DNA from: Typhlomys cinereus
Taxonomy: Eukaryota > Chordata > Mammalia > Rodentia > Platacanthomyidae
DNA: 64,000 nucleotides
Assembly: GCA_023101885.1 (NCBI GenBank)
Contig: JALPQD010000004.1
Location: 10,809,688 to 10,873,687 of the forward strand
Reading direction: 5' to 3'
Shown here piece by piece: positions 34,705-46,588 of the stretch. The notes beneath the pieces were generated by a model that worked only from the letters and a program-made list of their open reading frames with translations, was not told the origin of the DNA and made no database searches. Numbering within the stretch: the first letter of the stretch is position 1; each line of letters begins with the position of its first letter. Both the position numbers and the translations under genes were made by a program.

Positions 34705-35772
34705 TTATATTTGCCTTCTGTTCTCCTGGATATGCCTGTTTTTTTCTTCACGCTTGAGTATCATTTCTAGCAGTTTTTGAAGGCCTGGTTTGGTGGCCAT
34801 GTATCCCTTAAAGTTGTCTTTGTGCTGGAAAATTTTTCTTTCTCCCTCGATCATGACTGATAGTTTTGCAGGGTAAATCAGCCTGGGTTGACATTTTTGC
34901 TCATTCAGTACTTGAAGTATGTCTCTCCAAGCTCTTCTTGCTTTTACTGTTTCGACTGAGAAGTCATTAGTTATTTTAATAGGTTTGCCTTTAAAAGTGA
35001 CTTGTTTTTTCTCCCTTGAAGCTCTCATCACCAGTTCTTTATCTTGAATGTGGAGTGTTTTAACTATTATTTGCCGCGGTGTGCTTCTATTTTGGTCGTA
35101 TCTGTTTGGGGTGCGGAATGCCTCTTGTATATGAATGGGCCTCTCTTTTTTAGATGAGGAAAGTTTTCCTTGATGATTGTTTGAAAAATTTCCTCAGGGG
35201 TGGTATTTTGAGATTCTTGCTCCGGTATTCCATGAATACGCATGTTAGGCTTCTTCAGGGTGTCCCATATCTCTTGGATATTTCTCTCAAGTATCTTTTT
35301 GGCTTTAACAACCTCTTCCATTGAGCTGGTTAGTACTCCCACTTTATCTTCAAGGTCTGAAATTCTGTTTTCTGCTTCATTAGTTCTGTTGATAAGACTC
35401 TCTGTGGCGTTCTGGGTTGAAGATAACTTGTCTTTTAGCTCAGTTTTAAACTCTGCTTGAGTTTGTTTTAACTGTTCTATGCCACTTTTGTTTCTTGCAC
35501 TGTTTTTCTCAACTCCTCCAGATGTCTGTTGTGTTGCTCTTCAAAGCGATTGATTCGATTATGTAATTCCTCCCGGATTTCCTCTTTCATAGTATTGAAC
35601 ATGGTAATGATCATATTTGAAAGTCTTTATCCTGGGTGGGGCTTTCTTGGCCTTTTTCCGCGGGTTTGTTCTTGTTGGAGTCTAACATTATGGGATTAAT
35701 TTCTTCAGTGGGAAATTTGTTTACTTGAGTGTTGCTTCTCATGGATTTGCACTTTGACTTTGGCATTGTCAT
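34705..35772 (-). pseudogene. L1-B ORF1 (RNA-binding chaperone), frameshifted
   Basis: ORF1p coats L1 RNA as a coiled-coil trimer. The start ATG is taken at 35,772 (MTMPKSKCKSMR), matching the position of a related segment in L1-D. The N-terminal half, predicted coiled coil, is broken by several shifts between about 35,620 and 35,350. The middle part is at 35,342-35,067, and the conserved C-terminal domain (35,031-34,705) includes KARRAWRDILQVLNEQ and RLIYPAKLSV. TAA at 34,705-34,707 ends it, about 50 bases before ORF2. It cannot make a full-length protein. Confidence 0.88.
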
Positions 35773-36163
35773 TTTAACTCTTAAGATCTCTCAATTTCAC
35801 TAAACTGAATTATTTGGCCTGGGGTACTGGTGGGCAGGGCCTGAACGGGGACTTACCTAGGGCGCGGGGTGAGGCCCGGGTGGACCGCGCGCGTGTCCTG
35901 ACCGGCGGAGCGGGGTGGGGCGAAAAGGGAGGATGGGCGCGTCGGAGTGGAGCTATTTAACCCCAGGGCAGCTGGGGCGGGGCCCGGGCGCAGGGGGAGG
36001 TGGTCCTCGTCCCTCGGCCCCCGCGCGGCTCCGGCTGGATGGTGGGAGTCGGAGCCGGGTCCCCGTGGGCTGACCTGGGGGTCCTAGAGCGCGCGTTGAG
36101 GCCCGGCTGGATCTCGCGCAGGCGTCCCGACCGGCGGAGCGGGGGCGGGGCGAAGAAGGGAAG
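35773..36163 (-). promoter_or_regulatory. L1-B 5' UTR/promoter with ~229-bp tandem repeat
   Basis: This 390-base block is far more GC- and CpG-rich than its surroundings. A motif reading GACCGGCGGAGCGGGG with GC-rich flanks occurs at about 35,900 and again at about 36,129; neighbouring TGAGGCCCGG..TGGA blocks repeat with the same offset, giving a unit of about 229 bases, the second incomplete. Rodent L1 promoters are commonly built from such tandem monomers. Promoter activity is inferred. Confidence 0.75.
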
Positions 36164-36179
36164 GGTTTGTTATGATTTT

Positions 36180-38251
36180 GTAAGCATTAATTTTCTATAA
36201 TCAAACAAGAAAGAACAAGCAAAGAAATGTTAATGTAAGCAAGTGCAGACTACGGTTGATGATTTTTCTCACAAATGCAGGAGATAAGGGAGGACATTTA
36301 TCTGTGTATTGAGCACAAAGAAATTAACTAATTTGCATCAGGTGATGTCAGATATTGATTTGATCATTTTCAGAACTTTTTCTTTTGACTAGGAACATTT
36401 ACTCTTTATTTATTGAAGATTGTATCTGCCTGTTCTTTTTCCTACTTAAGTACACACAACTCTGAAATTGCCCTTTCTGACAAAGATGCCAATCATATTC
36501 CATAAATCTGATTATTGTCATCAAACTCAGCCTGTCAAGAAAGCAAAAATACTGGCTAAATGTTTCAAAAGAAGCTTACGAATCTTTTGCATGGGATTTA
36601 CTGTTTACCTGGTGATAGAGACACACTATACTCTAAGATTAGTAAGCTTTGATCAAGTAAGCCTCACACTCGCAAATATTTACTCCCTGTATTATGTCTT
36701 CCCCTGGGGGAACTCAGGAACAGTGGAGGGAAAAAGAGTCGCAACATCGAGAGAAATAACTCTGATGATCTCATTTGAGTCTGGTTTCCACCAGTCTTCT
36801 GTCCTGAATATCCAAGGTTTGTATGCTACTGACTTGCTTATTTTTTCCTTACCCTAGTTTTATTTGCATTTCTCTTAGTTGTCAGTGATGAAGTGTGATT
36901 ACCACAAAGATGCTGCAAAGAGAAGGTTTTGTGACTTACATTTGACTAAAGAGAAGATGTAGTGAAGAAAAGTATAACACTCACATTTGGGAAAGTGAAA
37001 TAGTAAAGTAGCTGATGGATCTGTCACCTATTCTCTCTTGGGTTTTGATTGAGTGTGTCAGCCATGAAGAGACTTCACAGCTTGGTATACAAACCAGGTT
37101 TGATGTGCTTTTTTCTTCTTTGTAACTTCCAGTAACATGAAACTTGTAAGGATTTAAGAGCAAATAGAGAATCATATGAAACTTAAGAACCAGTGACAAT
37201 TATTAGATAATCATAAAATTTACAGTTGGAAAAAATGAATACCATGTCTTCAACTAAGTTAAATCTTCCATTTTAGATTGACATAAACTGATTTAAAATG
37301 GAAAACAGTGAGAAATGACATTGGAATTTAAGAGTATTCAGGCAACGAGCCAGAAGTTGTGTCCCTACATCACCCAGTGGTCTTTACACGCCAAGTACTT
37401 GGCAATCCCTGGTACAATGCCATAATTTCTTGGTTAAAATGTGCTTTTTCCCAAAAATAGGATGAAACTTGAAGGCAAAAGAAAAGTAAGTTGTCCTTCA
37501 ACATTCTCACTTATGATTTTCTATTGACATTAGGAAAGTGGAAAACAACCTTTTAAGCCAAAAATTGGGACAAAGATAAAACTTAGGTGCCAATGCTAAG
37601 AAACAACAAGATCCCAGATGCTGCCTCAATATAAAATTTTGACTGGTAAAAATTCTGACCCTGACTACTAGTTGGATGAGCCTATAACCGGCAGCCATGA
37701 AAGATATTATGAAAGCTGAACTGTCGGATAAATAAATTTGGTATTCAGGAGCCTCTTACAGATTGCTCAACACTTCTACTAATTTTAGACCATAAAAAAT
37801 GACACGAATAAGAGCAGACTTTCTGGACTGGTTTAATCATCAAGAGTGGAAATCTTCCCAGGGTAACTTACAATTATTGCATTGAAGATGGCAAAGGTGA
37901 GAGGGGTCCTGGTGCAAACTAAGGCCCGAGCACTTGGCCAAGCAGTGGGAGAACATTGTTACTTCTGTTCATCTGGATGGGATATAGATTCTGGAACAAA
38001 AATTACTCTCACCAGTACTGTTTCTTCTATTTTTTAAATGGAGAGCATCCAGTCCTTTCTTCAACTCTGCTTTGGGCAAGTTATATGATGTGATAACATC
38101 ATTTAAAATTCTGATAAAACATTTTAAAAGCTTAACATTCAGAGATCCCAAATTTTGAATATAAAGGAGAAACTAGTTATAGTTGACTGTATCTAGTTTT
38201 TTTTTTTCAAAGCTATATGGTACTCATTAGAAAGGAGTAATTCCACTATTC
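36180..38251. other. Unique DNA, no gene recognised
   Basis: A 129-codon plus frame (36,468-36,857) and several shorter frames show no domain I recognise. No repeat family identified. Confidence 0.4.

Positions 38252-38291
<40 letters not shown>
38252..38291. repeat. (TG)n microsatellite
   Basis: About 20 uninterrupted TG units, with a short imperfect extension to about 38,305. Confidence 0.97.
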
Positions 38292-38293
<2 letters not shown>

Positions 38294-38305
38294 TTGTGTG
38301 TGTAG

Positions 38306-39372
38306 CAAACTTTGTTGGTACATTTCAAAATTAAAAGTATATATAATATATTACATATAATCAAAGACTAAAAACAGAAAATTAAAATAATAATTTACAT
38401 GATTAGGCTATTTCAGAAACAAGTAGGACACATAAAGAACATAGAGACAAAAATCACAAAATGTCAGTTACTTCCTTTTTTACCACAGATCAATGAAATT
38501 CAAATTTATATTCCAATAAGGATTACAATACAACATGATAAGCAGAAAAGCAAATCTGCATGACTTTCCAAACAAATGTATTTCATTTAAAAAATTAATT
38601 AGACATAGTGAAGTGTAATTGGGACACAATAAGCAACACATAGGTAAGTACATATTTGGATATGATAATATATATATGCATAGACATATAGTGAAAAATG
38701 ACTATAGTTAAGACATTGAATGTATTCACAATTTCCAAATTTTTTGTGTTGTGCCTATTCTTTTTGGCCTTAACTTATTTACTAAATATAAATTTGTAAG
38801 TTAGCACTATGTTCCTGTAATATTTTCACAAATGGTGTACTTTTATCTTTAGTTTGCATTGTTTCTTGTGAGAAATTTGATGCCTCCCTGATGTGATGGG
38901 AGGTGTCCTTTAATCCCTAGTTTTTGTGTTTGCTGAACTTTTTAGAGTCAACCATAATATAGTTTATTAAACTTCTTGAACTTCAATCTTTCACTTTATT
39001 TAATACTGCATCATACTTTTCACAACATTTATAAAATTTTGGTCACAATTTCCTCACATGGTTTTCTTCTCTTCTTTCAGCTTCTGGACACGAATTACAC
39101 TTATTTTGTTGAAGTGGCCATAGAGTTCACCACTTGCTTCATTAGTATTCTTAATTTATTTCCCCTGTTGCATATTTTACAGCCTCAACTGTTGATGCTT
39201 CAAGTTCAATTATATTTGCTGCAATATTTAATCAACTATTAATTCCATCTGGAGTTTTTCTCATTTCTTATACTCATTTCATTTGGGAATTTTGATTTAC
39301 ATTTTTTCCTTCTTTCATGTCTCATCTCACCATGCTTGATCATTTCTTTAGCTTTTTCAAAATGCAAAATAT
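38306..39372. other. AT-rich DNA, possible very old L1-related sequence
   Basis: Mostly unrecognised. The T-rich part from about 38,970 to 39,340, which seems to resume at 39,685-39,840 after the SINE, has the texture of an antisense L1/HAL1 ORF1-type region, but no motif is good enough to assign it. Confidence 0.3.
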
Positions 39373-39617
39373 GGGCTGGAGAGGTGGCTCAGGGGTTAAG
39401 ACTCTGTCTGAAAGCAGGAGGTCCTTAGTTTGAATCCCAGGTCCCACGTAAAAACTCCAGGCAGAAATGGCAGCCTGTACTTCAGGCCCTGATGGGCAGA
39501 GCCTGGGCAACCCCAGAGTAAAGCAAGAAGGAGGTAGAAGCAATCCAGGGTGATTCCTGAACTCACCATTGTTCCTCCACAGGGACACACAGTGCCCTCT
39601 GATTCACACACATGCAC

Positions 39618-39653
<36 letters not shown>

Positions 39654-39680
39654 ATAATTAAGTAAATCAACAAACAAACA
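39373..39680 (+). mobile_element. B2-superfamily SINE with (CA)n tail
   Basis: GGGCTGGAGAGGTGGCTCAGG starts it; GTTTGAATCCC marks the B box; GATTCCTGAACTCACC and a CA run (39,606-39,647) close it, followed by an A-rich tail. It is more diverged than the young copies, with a different body variant shared with the copies at 19.1 and 44.8 kb. Confidence 0.88.
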
Positions 39681-40078
39681 ATATACAGAATATACTGCAG
39701 GAACTGTTTTATTATCTTCATTAATAATGACATATATTTTTTCTAGATTGGTGATGATTGATTGTTCCCCTAATTTAAGGTTGTACTTTTCTGCTTTTAA
39801 ATCTCCCTTCTTGTTTATGCTGAGTGGCATATCTGTAGGGGTAAGACTCTAGTTCCCCATAGATGTTCTTTTTTCCCAAAAAAACTTATTGCTTTAAAAG
39901 ATTTAAAATAGGAGGACACTACAAAAAGTTGTATAAGAAATAAAATCTCTAAACTATAAATGGAAGTACAACATTGAGGAACCTTTTTTATTTTTTTAAA
40001 GTTGTATACATGAATATAGTGACTTTATATTTTCAACCCTTTGTCCCAAATCCCATTCCCTCATCCTTTTCCCTTGTG
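39681..40078. other. AT-rich DNA, nothing firm
   Basis: See the possible old L1-related sequence noted for the preceding gap; otherwise unrecognised. Confidence 0.3.
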
Positions 40079-40412
40079 ATAGTTAATCCTGGATGTCAAC
40101 TTGATCACACTTGGTATTAACTAAGATTGGCTGAGACCACACATGGCAAGATCAGCTGAGACCATCTGAAGAGATTATCTGGATAATACAAAGATCAGCC
40201 CTAAATCCCATCAGAAATTCCATAGATCCCTTTGGAACCTCCCAGAAGTGGACCAGATAAAAGAAGCCACCAGCTTTAGCCAGCCATGCTGCTTCCGCCA
40301 TGAAAGTTTGTTTTCTCCCTCTGAAACTGTAAATTAAATAAATCTCCTTTTCTCCCTTAAGTTGTTCGACTTTGGGTGCTTCCTCACAGCAATAGTCAAG
40401 TGTAACCTGTAC
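40079..40412 (+). mobile_element. URR1-like non-autonomous hAT relic
   Basis: The left end GATAGTTAATCCTGGATGTC followed by AACTTGATC, the interior CCATGCTGCTTCCGCCATGA, and the right end TCTCCCTTAAGTTGTTCGAC with ACAGCAATAGTCAAG have the layout of non-autonomous hAT elements of the URR1 type. It is non-coding. The family name is from memory. Confidence 0.5.
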
Positions 40413-41818
<1,406 letters not shown>

Positions 41819-41835
41819 GAAAATATGGGCATCAA
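41819..41835. repeat. Target-site duplication of L1-A, left
   Basis: GAAAATATGGGCATCAA is repeated exactly over 17 bases at 43,434-43,450. Confidence 0.95.
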
Positions 41836-42404
41836 GAAATTAAAATGTCTAACAAATATCTTTAAAAATGCTTCTTTAGCCATCAGGGAAATGCAAATCA
41901 AAACTTCCCTGAGATATCATCTCACCCCGGTCAGGATGGCAAAAATCCACAATACAAACAACACCAACTGCTGGAGAGGATGTGGAAAGAGGGGAACTCT
42001 CCTACATTGCTGGTGGGAATGCAGGCTCACAGCCACTCTGGCGAGCCTTCTGGAGATTCTTAAAGAAATTAAAGATTGAAATGCCATATGACCCTGCTAT
42101 TCCACTTTTGGGAATAACCCCCCATACAGCAGAGGTTCACCTCGATAGCACAAGCACGACCATGTTCATAGCAGCACTGTTTACAATCGCAAAGTCATGG
42201 AATCAACCCAAATGTCCAACAGTTGACGAGTGGATAAGGAAACAGTGGTACATCTATACAATGGAGTACTACTCAGCCATCAAAAATGATGAATTACTGG
42301 AATTTGCCGGGAAATGGATGTCATTAGAAACAATTATATTAAGTGAAGTATCCCAGACGCAGAAAATTAAGTGCCGTATGTACTCCCTAATAGGTGGCTC
42401 CTAA
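41836..42404 (+). pseudogene. L1-A ORF2 C-terminal fragment
   Basis: It encodes the C-terminal part of L1 ORF2, including [33 protein letters not shown] and the terminal RMYSLIGGS, which is shared with L1-B. A 2-base deletion near 42,028 (CTCACAGCC against CTCATACAGCC in the relatives) breaks the frame. It lacks the endonuclease and reverse transcriptase domains, because of 5' truncation on insertion. Confidence 0.92.
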
Positions 42405-43433
42405 TACCAAACCCACCCAGCCCATCTTAAGACACTCCTAGGTAATCTATGTATTACCTACAGTAATTGCAAGGATTATGAACAGGAGGGATGGGGTTGG
42501 AGGGCCACACCAGAAACAAGGAGAGAAGTGACCATGTTACAGTAGAGAAAATAGGCCTCCATCAAGGACTACAAGAAAGTAGTGTGACACCTAGTTAAGT
42601 TCACAGACATTCGTTCCTGATCATTTACAACTAAGAGGGTATGAACTCACCAGAAGGGGAGGGCATATAGTCCGGCAGATTAAAAAGTAACCATTTTGCA
42701 AATGGGTGATTGACCCCTCCCATTGCCAAATGCCATATGACCCTGCGATTCCACTTTTGGGTATAAGTATTACATCTACCCTTGAATGTGTTCTTATAAT
42801 AAGACTCCAGTTTCACAGCTTTCTGTCTCTGGCCAAGGGGGTGACATACAGTGCCCATCACGATCAATGAACCACAATCCAGAACTTCAGAGACTCTATA
42901 TCAACCACCTAGAACTAGGCCAGACTAATCTCTCCCCATCCTGAAGCTCAGGCACATTTGCGGAAGAGGGGGGCGGTAAGAGTGTAAGAGCAAAAGGATG
43001 GGAGGAGCAATGATTTGCAAGATACTCCACACAAGTTAGGGCCGAAGCAATCATAATTGGACATTGCCCTGCAATGTCCAACACACTATTAACCTCACAA
43101 AGTCTAGCATCTGCTAAAGGCACCAAGATCCTTGGAGGCAAGGGATTGACAGCCACAGCAGTGTTCCTATGCTTAAGGGGAACACAGGAAAGGGTTCAGG
43201 GAAATGCCACTGGGTCCTTGTACGTCATCGGAGAGGAGGGCCCAGAGGAGAGTCAGGCATGCACAAGAAAGGACTCTGGGAATTGGGGCGGGAGGCACTG
43301 GGGGATAGGGAGGGAGGGGTGAGGGGAGGGGGAGCAGGGGGTTCCGGGGGAGGAGGAGAGAGGGAGGGAACTGGTGTACCTATTAAGTTTGTATGAGCTG
43401 AAATAATAATAAAAAATGTATTTAAAAAAAAAA
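41836..43433 (+). mobile_element. L1-A: 5'-truncated LINE-1, plus orientation
   Basis: About 1.6 kb, beginning within the ORF2 C-terminal region and ending in AATAATAATAAAAAATG and a short poly(A). It contains the ORF2 stop (TAA, 42,402-42,404), the complete 3' UTR, and a purine-rich tract at 43,262-43,375 with many runs of three or more G. It is the only one of the four young copies in plus orientation. Confidence 0.96.
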
Positions 43434-43450
43434 GAAAATATGGGCATCAA

Positions 43451-44761
43451 ATAGTTGCTCAACTTTAAAAATTTTAATTTTGGTGCCATATATTTTATAT
43501 GGAGTTTTAACACACAGGATAAGAAGAATAAACATTTTTTCATTGAAATATTATTTATCATCATGAAAACATGTAAACATTATGTTTTCATTGGTTGGAT
43601 AGCAATTAAGTCTCATTTAAATTGTGATGAATACACACTAGGAAACACAATTCATAACAACAGAAAAAGACTTGCAAGACTTCCTGTGGTGGAACAAGTG
43701 GAAAGTACTTTCATAATAATACTTTTAACATGACAATCTATCTGTCAAAACATGAACATACATATAACAAAATTGTGTATCTCTCTAAATCTTGAGAGTA
43801 TGTGAACATATGTATTTTATCACAAGAAATATTAACCTAATAATCTGAGAATTAACTACAAGTTAAAACTGCTAGTTCAAAGTGGTGTTACCTTATAATA
43901 TTTCAATTCTACATTTTTTGTTTGTATAGATGACAAAACAAGAGTGAATATATGCTGGAAAGCAAATAGTACATAGGAAAGGAACAAGTATTCAGGGATT
44001 TGAACATGTATGATTTGGCGCCAATTAGTGGAATGTGCTGAGCCCCTGACATTTTTATAAATAGTACCGCTTCTTTCCCAGTTAATAGAATCATTAGTTT
44101 CCTTTCTTGTGGTTTTATATCATTTTGTTTACATAAGCAAGTTCAAACTGAGTTTGTCTTACTAGTAACTAAGCATTTTCTGTTCTATTGTCCATGGATT
44201 ATAGTCTCATGAAGGAAAGGCAGACCAGGAAAAAAAAAAATGCTGCTTTGAAAATTCACTAAGAGAAATGTCTACGTGATTAATTGACAGGTCTTTATTT
44301 ATATTTTCTTTCTGCAAGACAATTAGTCTAAACCATGAGGGATTCTAATTGCAGAGTACTAAATAAAAAGAAAAGAAATGTAGAACTATGGCTAAAGTGT
44401 TTAAGGTTACAGCAATAGGAAATTTGATGATGGTTGGGTGACTCATTTCCCTTCTGTCACAGCAGTATCTCCATAGCCTGGCCCTAGGGCCATGGGAAGC
44501 TGAGAAGGTCCCTGGCATGTAGCTCTGCTTTCTTGTATGCTGATGTAAATCAAAAGATCCAAAGAATGACAGCCCACGACAGCAGCTGCAGTCATGGCTT
44601 GTTTAAGCATCAGAGCCCGAGGAAGCTATTAGCCTTCATTGATCAGTCCAGTTCTTCAGAAAGAATGAGCAATAGAATATATGTAAGCTAGATAGATACT
44701 TATTCTGCTGTCCTATATTTGAATTTTTTGAAAAGAAATAGGACATTGAAGATAGACTGAT
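43451..44761. other. AT-rich unique DNA, nothing recognised
   Basis: Short random frames only; no repeat family identified. Confidence 0.4.
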
Positions 44762-44774
44762 AAGAATCAAATAT

Positions 44775-45068
44775 GGTGCTGGTCAGATGGCTGAGGCATT
44801 AAAACTGTCTCACAAGCAAAAGCTCCTGACTTCAGATCCCAGGTCCCATGTAAAAGCACCAGGCAGAAATGGCCTCTGCTGCCTGCACTTGTGGGCAGAG
44901 TCTGGAAAATTCCAGAGTTAAGCAAGGAGGTAAAGTGATCCAGGATGATTCCTGAAGTATCCTTGGTTCTCCAAAGGGACATACAGTGCCCTCTGACATA
45001 CACACACACACGCAGACACACATACACACACACATACAAGCACATGCAAAAATAGAAATGTTTTAGAA
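44775..45068 (+). mobile_element. Old B2-superfamily SINE
   Basis: GTGCTGGTCAGATGGCTGAGG at the head, ACTTCAGATCCCAGGTCCC at the B-box region, CCAGGATGATTCCTGAAGTA and a CA-rich tail. Near-identical 13-bp repeats AAGAATCAA(A/G)TAT flank it at 44,762-44,774 and 45,069-45,081. Confidence 0.85.
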
Positions 45069-45081
45069 AAGAATCAAGTAT

Positions 45082-45551
45082 TATCTTTAGTACTAACAAA
45101 GACAATTGAAAGCTGAGGCTTTAGCTTGAAGACACAAGCACTCGCACATAGCAAACTTTTCCTTTACTGAGCAAATACACTGAGTGTCTTAAATATCTTA
45201 AATGGTCAGAGAAGAAGTTAAAAAAAATGGACCTCAGTGATTATAAACGACGAATTGATGTTTTTTCTTTTCCCTGCTAAAAGCTTTCAGTTCCTTGTCA
45301 AGCAGCAACAGATACTTCTTCATTATTTTTACATGAAAAGGAATAAAAAGTAAATGTTAAAGAGACCTGTTCACCACAGGGTCATTGTCATTCTGTACAT
45401 GGAAACAAACAAGCATAACCAAATTAACCATCACCTTCATTTGTGTTCTATGCTTTGAAAATATTAATCTTTCAGGCAGTCATATAAATACATTGAGAGT
45501 GATTAATAATTTGACTTCAGATTTCCAGAAATTATTCATTTTAACATTAAT
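45082..45551. other. Unique DNA, nothing recognised
   Basis: AT-rich, no gene or repeat recognised. Confidence 0.4.
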
Positions 45552-45567
45552 AATGCTAAAGACTTCT
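45552..45567. repeat. Target-site duplication of L1-C, left
   Basis: AATGCTAAAGACTTCT is repeated exactly over 16 bases at 49,385-49,400. Confidence 0.95.
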
Positions 45568-46588
45568 TTTTTATTAATACATTTTTATTATTATTTCAGC
45601 TCATACAAACTTAATAGGTACACCAGTTCCCTCCCTCCCTCCTCCTCCCCCCATACCCTCTACTCCCCCTCCCAACCCCCCTCCCTTCCCATCCCCAAGT
45701 GCCTCCCGCTCCAATTCCCAGAGAGTCCTTTCTTGTGCATGCCTGATTTTCCTCTGGGCCCTTCTCTCCGATGAAGTAACAAGGACCCAGTGGCCTTTCC
45801 CTGAACCCTTTCCCGTGTTCCCCTTAGGTATAGGAACACTGCTGTGGCTGCCAATCCCTTGCCTCGAAGGATCTTGGTGCCTTTAGCAGATGCTAGACTT
45901 TGTCAGGTCAATAGTGTGTTGGACAATGCGCAGGGCATGTAAAGTCCAATTATGATTGCTTCAGCCCTAACTTGTATGGAGTATCTTACATATCATTGCT
46001 CCTTCCATCCTTTTGCTCTTACACTCTTACCGCCCCCTATTCCGCAAATTTCCCTGAGCTTCAGAATGGGGAGAGATTAAGCTGGCCTAGTTATAGGTGG
46101 TTGATATAGAGTCTCTGAAGTTCTGGATTGTGGTTTGTTGATTTTTCTTTTGCAGTTTTGCTGCTCCTGCAATGGCCTTCACTCCATCCTGGTGGGCATT
46201 GTATGTTACCCCCTGGCCAGAGACAAAAAGCTGTTAAACTAGAGTCCTGTGATAAAAGCACATTCAAAGGTAGATGTAATAAAAGTGGGAAACCACAGTG
46301 AGGGAGGGGTCTATCACCAATTTGCAAAATGGTTACTTTTTATCTGCCAGACTATATGCCCTCCTCTTCTGATGAGATCACACCCCCTCAGTAGTAAATG
46401 ATCAGGAACAAAAGTCTGTGAACTTAATCAGATGTCTCATTACTTATTTGAGTCCTTGATGGAGGCCTATTTTCTCTGCTGTAACATGGTCCCTTCTCTC
46501 CTTGTTTCTGGTGTGGCCCTCCAACCCCATTCCTCCTGTTCATAATCCTTGCAATTACTGTCTCTAGGTGGGCTGGGTGGGTTTGGTA

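Larger units (their letters stand above)
29853..36163 (-). mobile_element. L1-B: full-length LINE-1, minus orientation
   Basis: The element runs, reading the minus strand, from a GC-rich 5' UTR (36,163-35,773) through ORF1 (about 35,772-34,705), a short spacer, ORF2 (34,654-30,835), a 3' UTR with a purine-rich tract (complement at 29,915-29,990) and an A-rich tail (T runs at 29,853-29,880). At 6.3 kb it is full length. Both ORFs contain frameshifts, so it cannot retrotranspose autonomously. It is one of four related copies in 33 kb. Confidence 0.96.

Noticed and set aside
36468..36857. 129-codon plus-strand frame just outside L1-B
   Set aside because: No domain recognised and no promoter or splice context; probably chance.
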